Shown: positions 63,701 to 64,000 of the stretch, one piece after another
How the letters are laid out: each line of letters begins with the position of its first letter
Position numbering within the stretch: the stretch's first letter is position 1
NCBI GenBank assembly: GCA_028023455.1
Contig: JAQFVV010000001.1
Span: 25,349,401 to 25,413,400 of the forward strand
Length of the DNA: 64,000 nucleotides
DNA from: Epiperipatus broadwayi
Lineage: Eukaryota > Onychophora > Udeonychophora > Euonychophora > Peripatidae
Reading direction: 5' to 3'
Position numbers and translations under genes: made by a program
The notes under the pieces: model-generated
Databases searched by the model: none
What the model was told of the DNA's origin: nothing
Seen by the model: only the letters and a program-made list of their open reading frames with translations

Positions 63701-64000
63701 TTTCAAATTTATAAAACTAATTAACAATTTTGAAATAAATCTTGCTTTTCAAATATTATTATGTTGTTTTACAACACCTTTAATTTTAAAATTTAATTAT
63801 AAGATGCATTATTTACAATGAAATAAAAAAAAATAATTAATTTTTTTTTCTTATATCAGTGGATTATGAGGCCAGAATATCAATAATTAGGTTTAGTAAT
63901 TGGAATTTAATCTAACAATTAGTAAAGCTTCATTATAGCTATTTCTAAATTCTAATACATATTTCACAATTAGATGACATTATCTATATATAATTAATAT
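60800..64000 (+). other. Intron D of the GABA-B receptor-like gene, 5' part
   Basis: Starts at the GTAAGA donor; its end is outside the window. An open frame at 61071-61343 has a coding-like look but no domain I recognise. The remaining notable content is the tandem array at about 62690-63660. Confidence 0.7.
62690..63660 (+). repeat. Tandem array of three diverged units, 250-320 bp each
   Basis: Units begin near 62806, 63055 and 63375 with AAATATTTATCAA. Shared landmarks are ATTATATGTTAATTGCAG, GATAAATTCTCTCTC, TAATATTTGAATT, GAACATTGTTTAAAA, GCCCTGAATAATGCATGG and CATGTGTAAAAATTGATTTA. Short inverted motifs (CTTGTCCTTCAAGCTTAT and ATAAGCTTGAAGGACAAG) lie at 62761-62778 and about 63250-63267. 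A minisatellite or tandemly duplicated repeat is the likely explanation. Confidence 0.75.

Overview
This window is animal nuclear DNA. It is very A+T-rich and almost entirely intronic. The only host coding sequence I can support is four short exons on the + strand (724-978, 22751-22814, 41273-41356, 60649-60799). They splice together in frame and encode a contiguous piece of a metabotropic GABA-B-type receptor: the end of the extracellular Venus-flytrap domain, the linker and transmembrane helix 1. The start of the gene and helices 2-7 lie outside the window. The three introns are about 21.8, 18.5 and 19.3 kb. GT/AG splice sites, introns packed with decayed retroelements, tRNA-like SINEs, long CA/TA and TAA microsatellites, and a Penelope-like element together point to an invertebrate with large introns. 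Cephalopod, chelicerate, planarian and hydrozoan all fit; I cannot choose between them from sequence alone.

Intron A (979-22750) holds a tRNA-like SINE with a 12-bp target duplication, several members of a fold-back repeat family, a minus-strand LINE fragment, an intronless decayed copy of a short-chain acyl-CoA dehydrogenase gene, a near-perfect 93-bp-arm palindrome, a 113-bp tandem duplication, and a Penelope-like element (reverse transcriptase plus GIY-YIG endonuclease) that sits inside 360-bp inverted repeats. Intron B (22815-41272) holds an inverted pair of G+C-richer repeat arms with CTCF-like motifs, LINE fragments in both orientations, more SINEs and fold-back elements, a compound inverted repeat, and a (TAA)n tract of about 215 bp. 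Intron C (41357-60648) holds several long hairpin elements and a three-layer nest: an RTE-like LINE (copy A) is interrupted by a full-length sister (copy B) with an 11-bp target duplication, and copy B is itself split by a 2.56-kb insertion that looks like a solo LTR. The last part (60800-64000) holds a tandem repeat array.

The mobile elements carry lesions and none looks autonomous today. The best leads for something undescribed are the fold-back family with 13-14-bp target duplications, the inverted-repeat Penelope-like element, the nested LINE, and the paired arms with convergent CTCF-like sites. No operons, CRISPR arrays or prokaryotic features are present.
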